NCBI RefSeq assembly: GCF_000372725.1
Contig: NW_005198900.1
Location: forward strand, 320,910 to 384,909
Origin: Emiliania huxleyi CCMP1516
Taxonomy: Eukaryota > Haptophyta > Isochrysidales > Noelaerhabdaceae
Reading direction: 5' to 3'
Length of the DNA: 64,000 nucleotides
Position numbers and translations under genes: made by a program. Each line of letters begins with the position of its first letter. The first letter of the stretch is position 1. The notes under the pieces were generated by a model that saw only the letters and a program-made list of their open reading frames with translations, was not told the DNA's origin and did not search any database. Below are positions 51,060-60,635 of the stretch, one piece after another.

Positions 51060-54000
51060 ATGCTTCTAGCCCCGTGGACGTGTAACGTTGCCGTCGGCGC
51101 AATGGTCCTCGTCTTCGCGGCCGCGGAGGCACTCCTACTCGCAGCGAGTGGCGCATCTTCTTGGCTGCTGGGTGCGCTGGCTCCGCGCTTCGGTGCGGCC
51201 TCGGGTCAGCGATTCAGCAAGGCGGCCCACCCCCGCACGCGCTGGAGCTGCGGCGCCGTGGCCTTGCTCCTGCTGCTCTCCTCCGCTCCGGCGTCCTCCG
51301 CTCCGGCGGCTCGGGCTTCAGTCTCGCCACCGTCCCAGCCATTCCCGCCGCTGCCGCCGTCCCCGCCGCTGTTGCCGCCGCTGCCGCCGTTACAGCCCCC
51401 GTCGTTCTCGGTCTCAGCTGGCGACGGCTGCAACATACAGGGCGACTGCGTCAGCTCTTTGAACTACCCGAGCAACTATGGCACTTTCGAAAACGCGGTC
51501 GAGTCCGATCTCTTCTCCGACTGGCGGCCACGCTGCGCCGCCCCTGCGTGGCACGCGAAGCCTCATCACGCGCTCACCGACGAGCTCTACAAGACCGACA
51601 AGCCGCCCGCGGGGGCCCCGCAGGCCGACGAGCTCTCCATCGACGTGCCCTCCCCGTTCCACGTTCCCTTCATGAGCGGACAATCCTCGTCTGCGCCTGG
51701 CCGCTCCCAGCAGCGCGGTCAGCTTTGTGCCGCCTTGTTCTTGCTGCTCGTAGCGTGCGGCGGGCTGCTGAGGGAGTGGATGTGGCCGCCGGGTTTCGGT
51801 GCGGCCTCGGTGCGGCGGAGCAGCTCGGGGCGCCGGAAGGGGGCCTGGCTGCTTCTCGTCGCGCTGCTCCCGCTGGCATGTGCACCGCGTCCGCCGCCGT
51901 CGCCGCCGTCGCCGCCGTTGCCACAGTTGCCGCCGCCGCTGCCCCCGCTCGTCCCCGGCGAGGCTTTCGCCCACACGCCTGAAGACATCCGGGACGAGAT
52001 CAACAACGCCACAGCCGAGAACCGCAACGCGAGCGTCTACATCCCGCCGGGCGTCCGCCTTGCCTTTAGCAGCAACGTCGAGTGCAGCGGCGAAATGCAC
52101 CTCTCGGTCCGGAGCAGCGGGGAGGGCGCGACGCTCGACGGCAACAAGAGCTCCAACATGTTCGCACTCTCGAGCGGCTGCAGCCTCTACCTGGAGGTGC
52201 TACACTTTGTGGACGGGCTTAGTGGTGATTATGGCGGTGCGGTGCGCGCGTCTGGCGCTGGCGACATTGCGATGAAGGACGTGTCCTTCACGGGCTGCGA
52301 GGCCAGCGGGGTGCGCCGCCCCTCTCTCCCACGCACCGCTCGCCACATAAAGAGAAGCAAGGAATGCTGCGAATGCCCCTTAAGGCCATCTTAGTCGCAT
52401 GCCTCCCCCATGCCTTGTGGCTAGCCTGAGCAGCCCCAGCCCGCTGACGCCCCGCTTGCACTGTCGCCCTCGCGCAGTACGGAGGAGCTATGTACGTGTG
52501 GAACAGCGGCGACGTCTCGCTCGAGGGGGCCAGCTTCAGCGAGTGCACGGCTGGCACTGGGCTTGGGATGGCACACGGGGCACGCTTTCGCCAAAGGGCC
52601 ACACTCAAGGCCTGCCCGCCCTCTGCTAACGCCCTCCCAGCTAATCAAATGCCTGCCCGCCCCAACTCGCGCAGAACGGAGGAGGTATGTACGTGGGCAG
52701 CAGCGGCGACGTCTCGCTGAAGGGCGCCAGCTTCAGCGAGTGCACGGCTGGCGAGGTGCGTCACGCCAAGGCAGAGGGACATGGGGTGGCAAACGGGGCA
52801 CGCTTTCGCCAAAGGGCCACTCACTCAGGGCCTGCCCGCCCTCTCTCGCTCGCTGTACGCCCTCGCCGCTTAATGCCTGCCCGCCCCAACTCGCGCAGTA
52901 CGGAGGAGGTATGAATGTGTACAACAGCGGCGACGTCTCGCTGGAAGGCGCCAGCTTCAGCGAGTGCACGGCTGCCCTGGTGCGTCTCCCACGCCCGCAC
53001 ACGCTTTGCTACGCCGTCGCACTCGCCGCCGTGCGGCCGTACAAGCGGGTCGGCGACGATGTGCTAGCCGTCGCGACCAGTCTCGTGCTCCTCCTCCTCT
53101 TCCTTGGCGCCAACTGGACCACCATTTTTCTCGGCATTGAGGAGCGGCACCCCGACACAGCGGAGGCCGCCGCCACCCTCGGGTTCGGCAAGCTGAACGG
53201 CGTCGTCAACTCGATGCTCGTCCTCGTCGCCGTCGTCGCCCTCTTCTTCCTCATTGGCGCCGTCGTCGCCGCCCGCCGCGTCGCCATGATCCCCACGATC
53301 CGGCTTGCCTCGACCAAGCAGCCCCCCGAGCTGAGCATCGTGCTCGGCCTCACGTGGCACCTCTTCAACAGCCACATCTGGTGAGTCGTGGAGCGAGAGC
53401 AGGGAACAAAAAACGGCCCGCGTCATTCCCGCCCCTTGCCCAAACGAATAGGTCGACCGGTCAAGACGCCGTAAAGGTCATCAAGGGTGAGCTCAAGCAG
53501 CTGCTGCCGGATGTCAAGATCTTTCTCGACGCGCGCAGATGCTCAGCCGCGCTAGTCAAACACACAGAGCACCGCTGACGCTCCGCGGTGTGCGCGCAGG
53601 TAGATGATCTCAAAGACATTGGGGCGCTCGAGGAGTACATCCAACGGTCGCAAGTCGTCCTCTTCTTCCTCTCGAGGGGCTACTTCCGCTCGCAGGCGCG
53701 CCCCTCCAACGCCGCCACCGCCGCACTCTGGCCTCACCTCCCGCTTCCCGCGCCACAGAACTGCCTCCGAGAGGTCCGCTCGTCGCTCGAGATGGACAAG
53801 CCGCTCGTCCTCGTCCAAGAAGCGGACCCTGAAAAGGGAGGCGGGACGTTGCAGGCGCTGCGCGACGAATGCCCTGAGGACTTGCAGCCCGCCATCTTTG
53901 ACAAGGACTGGCCGCTCACGATCTGGTATCGCAGCGATGAGTTTCAGCTCATCTCGCTCAAGATTATCGCCGAGGCGCTGCGGGCCACAGCCAGCCACTC

Positions 54001-54927
54001 CGCAGTCCTCTCTATCTCCCGACCGACCCCATTTGAGCAACAGGCGGTGCTCCTCTGCTCGCCCAACTATCTGAACAAGACCTCCCTGCCGCTCTGCGTG
54101 TCGGGCGAGCTCGAGAGCCAGTCGCTCGCCTTTTCCAAACAGACCACGGTCTGGGCCTCGCCAGCCAACCCAGGCGCCGCAGAGTTGGCCTGCGAGCTTG
54201 CCAACGCCTTTCGCGGCCTCACCGTCTCTACCGTTGCGGACGTTGGCTCTTCATCTGCATCAGCGCGCCCCTCCATGGCACTTCGCGGGTTGGCACGCCG
54301 AACGCGCCGCCCCGGCAAGGCTACCCACATGCTGTTGTACCTCAATCATAATACTTGGTTAGAGGACGACGGCGAGCGGCTGGCCGAGCACGTCAAGCAG
54401 GCGCGGGAAGACAAGCTGAAGATCGTCATGGCGCACGAGAACGACCCGGACCTCGGCGGTTGCCAGTTCTCGAGAATGTTTGAAGTCACGCCGCAGGAGC
54501 GGGCTCGCGGAGTAGAGAGCGCATGCTCTCCACCGCCCAATCTCAGCTCCCGCCCCCCCCAACCCTCCGACGCCGCAGGAGCTCATCGCCGGCGGACTCT
54601 ACAAGGACCTCGCAAAATCCTGCTTCCCGGGGCGCCACCGCAAGGCGCGCGTTCTTTCTCACCCATTTGTGCGCATCGAGTTCCTTGACGAGGGGCTGTC
54701 CCTCTCCACAGGTGTCGTTCGTGCTTCTGGCAAAGAGCCTCGGCGCGACCCCCGCTCGGTCGCGGGCGGACCTCCTTTCGGACAGCATCGTCGAGGGCAG
54801 CACCAGCCTCTCGAAGCGCAGCTCTGGCGGCCTCAGCCGGGTGTTCGCCAACATGAGCAGCCGCAGCTCTGCGGAGGCGCGCGACGTCTCTGGAGGCGAG
54901 GTGTCGTCGGTGCAGCGGCAGGTCTGA
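51060..54927 (+). CDS. Membrane receptor-like protein: CUB-like segment, beta-helix, TM segments, TIR-type domains; ten exons
   Basis: Exon 1 (51060-52310) has a hydrophobic leader, a Pro-rich stretch, a CUB-like CNIQGDCVSSLNYPSNYG, then a second hydrophobic/Pro-rich start and a right-handed beta-helix region (NNATAENRNASVYIPPGV). Exons 2-4 each encode one beta-helix rung (YGGAMYVWNSGDVSLEGASF...). Exon 4 reads on to two membrane segments (53070-53270) and ends at 53380. Exons 53452-53530, 53600-53695 and from 53759 encode a TIR domain: KIFLDVDDLKDIGALEEYI, VVLFFLSRGYF, and NCLREV with the Glu used by TIR NADases. A second alpha/beta region follows (THMLLYLNHNTWLED, HENDPDLGGCQF), ending with exons 54579-54644 and 54712-54927. 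The phases support every junction except exon 2's donor. Likely a surface sensor with an intracellular TIR output; the ligand is unknown. Confidence 0.85.
52476..52985 (+). repeat. Tandemly duplicated exon-intron units encoding beta-helix rungs
   Basis: Three exons (from 52479, 52675 and 52900) share GTCTCGCT and GGCGCCAGCTTCAGCGAGTG. The introns between them share GGGGCACGCTTTCGCCAAAG and CGCCCCAACTCGCGCAG. Units are about 200-225 bp and very similar, so exon and intron were copied together. Confidence 0.88.
54497..54578 (+). other. 82-bp GA-AG intron flanked by 13-bp direct repeats
   Basis: ACGCCGCAGGAGC occurs at 54488-54500 and 54570-54582. Joining CAG to GAGCTC keeps the frame (FEVTPQ/ELIAGGLYKDLA) and implies a GA donor, as no GT or GC position works. 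Confidence 0.65.
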
Positions 54928-55020
54928 TCGGCTGCGAGGCGAACGGATCTCACACGTTAGTACAAAGGTCGCGCACAATGAAACTTCACGTGTGTGGGGG
55001 GGGGGGGGGGCATGCCTCGC
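54928..55020. other. 3' flank of TIR gene
   Basis: G12 run at 55000. Confidence 0.4.
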
Positions 55021-55590
55021 CACCTTGTGATTTTTGGGTCAAAATCGTCCCGATTTCATAATGTTCGTTCGTACGTGCATCCGCGGCGCCCAGCGCGGTG
55101 CCAGCGGCTCCCATACCTCTAAGAGGCCACCCACCTCCGTATAGACCCTTATATCCGCGGTTTACGCCCAATAGAGGCAGCTGCAAGAGGGCCCGGACGG
55201 GCACTGCGGCACACACTGCTCGCTGCTCGGCCATGCGGTAGCGTCTGGTGATGCCGCCCCTGCGCGGGCGGGGGCGTCTCGCTCGGCAGCAACTGCGCCG
55301 CGCAGCGCAGGTTCGAGGGTCGCGGTGGAAGGGTGCACTGGAAGACGTAGCGGTCGAGAAAGCGCTCAGCGACCGCTACGTCTCGAGGATGGAGCCGTCG
55401 CGCGGACCCGACCGGCCGACCGGCAGTAGCAGCAGGCGCCGGAGGGCGCGGGAGGCAGCGGCGACACCTCGGGCCAGAAGCGCGAGCCCTAGGCTGGTGA
55501 GGGGGCCCGCTCATGCGTAAACGGCTCTGGGACTTAGCTAAATCGCGCATCGAAATCGGGACGATTTTGCCAGGGCACCGTCACAAGGTG
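55021..55590. mobile_element. 570-bp inverted-repeat element
   Basis: Left end CACCTTGTGA ... AAAATCGTCCCGATTTC (55021-55058) is mirrored at 55551-55590 (GAAATCGGGACGATTTT ... TCACAAGGTG). The interior holds a hairpin GACGTAGCGGTCG / CGACCGCTACGTC near 55345-55383. Target duplication not clear; no transposase. Confidence 0.65.
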
Positions 55591-55636
55591 CCGTTTTTTC
55601 GCTTCTGACGAATTCGAGTAACGTTGCGTATGATAC

Positions 55637-56412
55637 TAGGGTGCCCACAGGACCCAAAAAAAGAAAGGAAAAAAGAAATGGGCGAGCCTCGATCGCAGCA
55701 CTTCGTGTTGGCCAGTCGAGATATTGAGAGTGTGACTAGGAGGGTGGGACGCTGGGGATTCTCAAAGGTATACCCTTGGAATGGCCGGATCCAGCCTTGA
55801 AAGTACGAGATCGCGCGCGCTTCGCGCGCTGCACCACCTGTTCTCCGCGGCTGAGTGACGACGCGTGCCGTGTACCAGCAGAGTTGGGCGCGCGCGGCGC
55901 GACGGCGCCCGCGAGGGAAGGCGCGGGTGCAGCGGCCGCCGGCGGCCGTACCGCTCGCCAGCCGGCGCAGCAGCGGCCAGCGCAGCGGCCGCCGGCGCAG
56001 CAGCCAGAGCAGCCGGTGCGCGCGCCTTGCGAGGCGAGTACTGCCGCCCGGCAGCCTTGAGGCGGCCGGGCGGCAGTACTCGTTCGAAATTTGCGAGCCG
56101 TGCGCGCGCCGAGGCGCCCGCGGCGCGCCGCGCGCGCCCGCCCGGCTGCCAGTAGGAGGCGGCGCAACATGGCCTATAGTACAGCCCTTGAGGAGGAGAA
56201 AGAGGCTGGCTGGCAGTGCTGTATGCCGCCGGGGGGCAGTTTTGGGGTGCTGTCCCCATCCCAGGGGGCTGCAGAAGGCGTCCGCAACCGGGACAACCCG
56301 CCCCCCCAGCCGAGGCCGGTCGAAGCCCACTTGAGTGCAGCCATGAGGAGTCCTCTTGGTGCTCCTGGCGGCCGTTCAAAGGTCGGGCGCGCGCCGATGG
56401 GGGGGGGGGGGG
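55637..56412 (+). mobile_element. 1.04-kb TIR transposon, copy D (3'-truncated)
   Basis: Intact TA-flanked left end (TAGGGTGCCCACAGGACCC) and body as in copy A, ending abruptly in the poly-G run at about 56400-56412, where unrelated sequence of the glycosyltransferase 5' region begins. The last 250 bp and right TIR are missing. Confidence 0.83.
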
Positions 56413-56499
56413 TCTGTGCAAAAGAGTGGCGAGGGCCGGGGTGTTGTTCACACCTGTCCAACCAAGAAGCGGGCCACCGCTTCCTTCGAAGCCAACCCG

Positions 56500-59369
56500 A
56501 TGGCAGCTCCGGTACATATCGTGTTCACCAGCGAATGCAACAACACGCAGTTCGACTGGTTCGCAGTTGGCGTCTTCGAGTCCTTCCGAGCATCCGGCTT
56601 CCACGGAAACATAACCCGACTTCTCGCGTGCAGCGCCGAGGCACGCACGCACACACGCACACACGCACACACGCACACGCACACCGCACACGCACACGCA
56701 CGCACGCACGCACGCACGCTAGCGCACAAGCGCACGTCTCTGCGCCGAACCCTGAGCTGGGGCCCTAAGGCGCTCGCGTCGTACAAGGGCATGTCGATCG
56801 GCGAAGGCGTCGGCCGCACCTTTGTCCACCCAAACTACCGCCACAACCCGCTCAACGGCGACGTCTCGGCCTCGTACAATAAGCCAGCCTCGGTGATGCA
56901 CTGGTCTTCCGAGGCGGACTTCACCGAGGAGTTTGTCCTCTTCATCGACGCCGACATGCTCCTCCTCAAGCCAATCGACCCCGTCGCGATGGGCGCAAAG
57001 CGCGGCACCGTCGTCTCGGAGCGAGTCTCCTACATGATCGGCACGTCGAACAAGCTGGCCGCGCAGTTCCTCCCGCCAGAGGCCGTGCCCAAGGCCAAGC
57101 CCGTGGGCTGGTATCACATCTTCCACCGCGACGACCTGCGCCAGATTGCGCCGCGCTGGCTGCACTACTGCGGGCGCGTGCGCACCGAGCCGGGGCGGTA
57201 CTGGCGCCTCAACGGGACGGGCGAAGACATCCCGACGGGTCGACGCTTCCCGGCGCAGCATGGTCGCCGACCGCACCATGAGAGCGTGCCCTATTTGTTT
57301 AGGCGACGCATATGTGCAGCGCGGCCAGGCGCCGTGGATCGAGAGTACGGCGCGTCTCGGACATGTCCACGACATGTCCATCACCTGTCTCACAGGCGCC
57401 GTGGATCGAGAGTACGGCGCGTCTCGGACATGTCCACGACATGTCCATCACCTGTCTCACAGGCGCCGTGGATCGCCGAGATGTACGGCTACGCTTTCGG
57501 CGCTCGGTCAGATGCCGACATTCGCAGCGACGCGCTAGAAACCTTTCGCGGCTCTGAAGGCCGGCCGACTTCTCCTCGCCTCGCTCCACGCGGCAAATGC
57601 CTGCCTGCTAGGAGTTCCCCATTGTGATGTTACAGATGGGTGAAGAGGGCGATTCGCACGAGCTGCGGGACCGCCGGGACGGCGGGCGGGTGATTGCGAC
57701 TCGCCGCCACTTTTGGCGACTCTTGGGGAATTCCTAGGCGCCGCCGAGGTTGGGGTGGAGCACGAGGTCACGCGCGGCGTGGTGGCGTACCCGAGCGAGC
57801 TGAGCTTCGGTGCGCCTCGCACACGCGGGACGGGAGCCACAGCGGGCGGGGCGAGGCTTTGCGTTCGCAGCTGGGATCGGGGCTCGGACCGGCCAGAGAC
57901 AGCCGGCCCGCCCCAGCCGGCATCATGAGGGGAAGGGGGGGGTGGGGAAGGAGGAGGGGATGAAGGCGGAGAGGAGGCGCCCACCGCCGCCTCGCCCTCG
58001 CGCATAAGGCGAGCCTTACATCGTGCACTACGGCATCGACTTCAACATCGGCTCCGACTACAACTGGAACAAGATGGTCTACAAGAAGCTAGACCTCTCC
58101 AGCTGCCGCCGCCGCTTCTTCGGGCCGCCGCCGCGGCCGGCCAACGCCCGTCAGCGGCTCGGGGCGCACGTGGTCCGGACGCTGAACGCGGCCTTTTGTG
58201 GCTACTACCGGACGCACTGCCCTGGCCAAGAGGCACTCCTGTGCCCTCCCGAAGAGCGTCCGCCCTTCGACCCCGCGGCAGCGAGCGCTTCAGGCGCGGC
58301 GCCGAGCTTGCGCCGCGCGAGGCGTGTCCGCCAGGCGCGCTCTCACGGCCGCGCGGGCTTCCCCTCCCCAGGCTGCGCTGACCTCCACGGCAGCTGCTGG
58401 TCGTGGGCGCTCGACGACCAGTGCGCCACCAACCCCGGATTCATGAACTCGACTTGCGCGCTCTCCTGCGAGCGCTGCCCGCCGCCACCGCCGTCGCGTT
58501 CGCCTCGGCCGCTGCCGCCCGCCGCCGAGAACCCCGCCGCCGCCACTGCCGCCGCCGCCGCCACCGCCGCAGCCGCCGCCTCGCCGCCCGCCATGTGCGA
58601 GAAGGAGAAGCCGTGTAGCGCCGATGCGCGGCCAGCCGGCGCTGCCGATGCCGCCGCGTCGCCACCTCGCGACGGTGCTGCGTCGATTGCGGACGCCCCG
58701 CCGCTGCCACCGCCACCGCCACCGCCGCCCCTCTCGATCGCCAAAGGGCACGCCGATGAGGGCCCGAGGCTGCGACGGGCGGTTGCAGAGGCGGAACGCG
58801 CCCCATCGGCATCCCTGACGCCCGACGCGGCGGAGGCGCTTGCACGCCTCGAGGGTGCGGGGGACGTGAGGCGGCCCGCGGCGTCAGACACCACACCCGC
58901 GGCCATGGACAACTTGGCGAGGGTGGGTGGCAACGGCGCGTGGCGGCCGCGCGCGCCACTTGAGGCTTCCCCCGCGCAGCACCCTTCCCCCGTTTGGCGG
59001 GTAGGCGCTCCGAGGCCGTCGCTGCTGGCTCCACTCTGGAAGGCGTCCGCGAACCGGTCCGGCCGCTTCCTCAACGCGCCGCTGTGGAGCCACGCCCCCG
59101 CTGATCCGGACTCGCGCCTCCATCCGGCGCTCAAGGCCCGCCCAAGGCGCGATCGCGGGTCGGTGCCGCGGCCACGCTTGCCCGGCGCGGCGACGGTGCT
59201 ACACGACGAGGCACTCCACTCGGACGAGGAGGGTCGCAACTTGGCGGCCGTGTCCATGCTCCCGTGGCTCCTCCTGTGCGGCGGGATGGCGGCCGCAGGC
59301 CTCGCCCGCGACGTGTTGCGGAAGCTCAGGCGCAGCCGGCGGCTCAAGGGGCTCGCGGGCAAGATGTAG
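56500..59369 (+). CDS. Peptidyl-serine alpha-galactosyltransferase-like protein with ShKT domain and C-terminal TM segment
   Basis: Golgi-type glycosyltransferase resembling the plant/green-algal enzyme that galactosylates Ser in Hyp-rich proteins. Recognised parts: VHIVFTSECNNTQFDWFAVG, HGNITRLLAC, FVHPNYRHN, YNKPASVMHW, LFIDADMLLLKPIDP (DxD-like), GWYHIFHRDDL, LNGTGEDIP, then PWIAEMYGYAFGA (from 57463), VEHEVTRGVVAYPSE (about 57750), and YIVHYGIDFNIGSDYNWNKM (from 58020). After the catalytic part comes a six-Cys ShKT module (CADLHGSCWSWALDDQC...), a Pro/Ala-rich stem, and a hydrophobic helix (LPWLLLCGGMAAAGLA) near the C-terminus with a basic tail. Intron 1 is a CACG repeat. The exact exon limits between 56640 and 58015 are tentative. 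Transposon copy D abuts its 5' side. Confidence 0.75.
56640..56720. repeat. CACG/CACA intronic microsatellite
   Basis: Imperfect (CACGCA)n in intron 1 of the glycosyltransferase gene. Confidence 0.9.
57329..57480 (+). repeat. 67-bp tandem repeat covering an intron end and exon start
   Basis: Units start at 57329 and 57396 with a partial third at 57463. Each begins GCGCCGTGGATCG (the first bases of the next exon) and ends ATCACCTGTCTCACAG (a splice acceptor). The functional acceptor is probably the last one, because only the third copy continues as coding sequence. Confidence 0.85.
57623..57728 (+). repeat. Repeat R5 with coding character (copy 2)
   Basis: Same frame (HELRDRRDGGRVIATRRHFW) as 15178-15290, here inside an intron of the glycosyltransferase gene. 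Confidence 0.7.
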
Positions 59370-59726
59370 AGAGAGCGACCCGGGTTGTGCTATCGGCAGT
59401 TATCGGCAAGAGTGTGCGCCGCCCCACGCAGCCACAAAGTTTAGAGAGAGAGAGTTCTATCTGCTTGTCGTTGAGCTTGAGAGGGTCGCCGACGGGGCGA
59501 GGCGCCATCGCCCGGGCCGTCCACCCGCGCGCCGCGGCATGACGCCCGCGGCCGCGCCCGCCCAAGACGAACAAAATTAGTAATTACCCCCGGGCTTTTG
59601 TTCCATGTTCGTTTTGTTGCCGCTTGCCGGCTGGCCGGCATGCCGGCGCGGCCACATCTTTTCGCGTATCGCACCTACACGAGGCACGGCACAGCCACAG
59701 GTGCGAGAGGCGCTGTTACTTTCGAA
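59370..59726. other. Convergent intergenic spacer
   Basis: Between the 3' ends of the glycosyltransferase and the NTF2-like gene; nothing recognised. Confidence 0.5.
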
Positions 59727-60635
59727 TCATTTACGGTGCGGTCCCTCCTCTCCCCTCTCCCCCTGCAGAAACGGCACGCTCGACGAAGACTTGGCAACGA
59801 TCCACCAGCCGTCTCTGCCGTAAACCGGCGCCGTCAGCTTCAGGCAGAGGAGCACGTCCGTCCAAAGAAAGGGCGGGCAACCGATGCGCAGCACAACGCG
59901 GCAGGCGCGCGGCCCGGCGAAATCGACCGACACCAGAGTGTCCGCTGCGGCCACGCGCGGGTCACCGCGCAGGTGCGCATACGGCCGGTGCGCCGGCTGC
60001 TCCCACCGGCCGGCGACGCGGACGCGGCAAAACTCGTCGGCGTCGCACACGACGATGCCGTCGGGAAGCGCATACGTCAGACAGCACGCCGGGTGGAAGA
60101 TCCTCGCCATGCCCTCGCCATCGCAGCGCCGGTTCGAGCGGCAATAGCCGTCCACGGCACGCGTGACGTCGGAAAAGTCGGCCGGCGTCACGCCGTCCGC
60201 GCGCACGTCCGCGTCGTCGAGCGGGGCAGAGGAGTAGATCTTTGCGATGACACGCCAGGCGCCGCCGTCGATGGAGTCGTCGCGCAGCAGCGTGAGGAAG
60301 TCAGTGTACAGCACGGCGGTCGTGGTCGGCGTGGGCGACTCGGGCGCCGGCGGCAGCGCAATCTGCACCTTTGCACTCGCGCAGGCGCGGCCGAGGAACT
60401 CGATCGAAACGATGCGATCGTGGACGGCGTACTCGTTTGACGCGCCCCGCGCGACCACACCCGCGCAAAACGCGGCAGAGTCACGGCGCACGACGGCGCC
60501 GTCGGGACCGAGGCCGAGCAGGACGCCGCGCGGGTGGAACATGCCGCGAAAGCGCTCGGCATCGCAGCCGTGCAGCGCGGCGAAGTAGTCGGCGCAGACC
60601 GCGGAAATCTCGAGGCGCTCGCCGTCGGAGGACAT
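59727..60635 (-). CDS. Tandem NTF2/SnoaL-like (lumazine-binding-type) protein, intronless
   Basis: 302 residues with no intron. Two copies of an NTF2-like domain: residues 1-135 (VCADYFAALHGCDAERFRGM, FHPRGVLLG, YTDFLTLLRD, WRVIAKIYSS) and 150-290 (VDGYCRSNRRCDGEGMARIF, FHPACCLTY, WTDVLLCLKL, GWWIVAKSSS). Such cone-shaped domains hold hydrophobic ligands or act as polyketide-type cyclases and isomerases; no catalytic residue can be named. ATG 60635 is the natural start. The double arrangement reflects an old duplication, since the halves are only weakly similar. Confidence 0.8.
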   Translation of the reverse strand: MSSDGERLEISAVCADYFAALHGCDAERFRGMFHPRGVLLGLGPDGAVVRRDSAAFCAGVVARGASNEYAVHDRIVSIEFLGRACASAKVQIALPPAPESPTPTTTAVLYTDFLTLLRDDSIDGGAWRVIAKIYSSAPLDDADVRADGVTPADFSDVTRAVDGYCRSNRRCDGEGMARIFHPACCLTYALPDGIVVCDADEFCRVRVAGRWEQPAHRPYAHLRGDPRVAAADTLVSVDFAGPRACRVVLRIGCPPFLWTDVLLCLKLTAPVYGRDGWWIVAKSSSSVPFLQGERGEEGPHRK

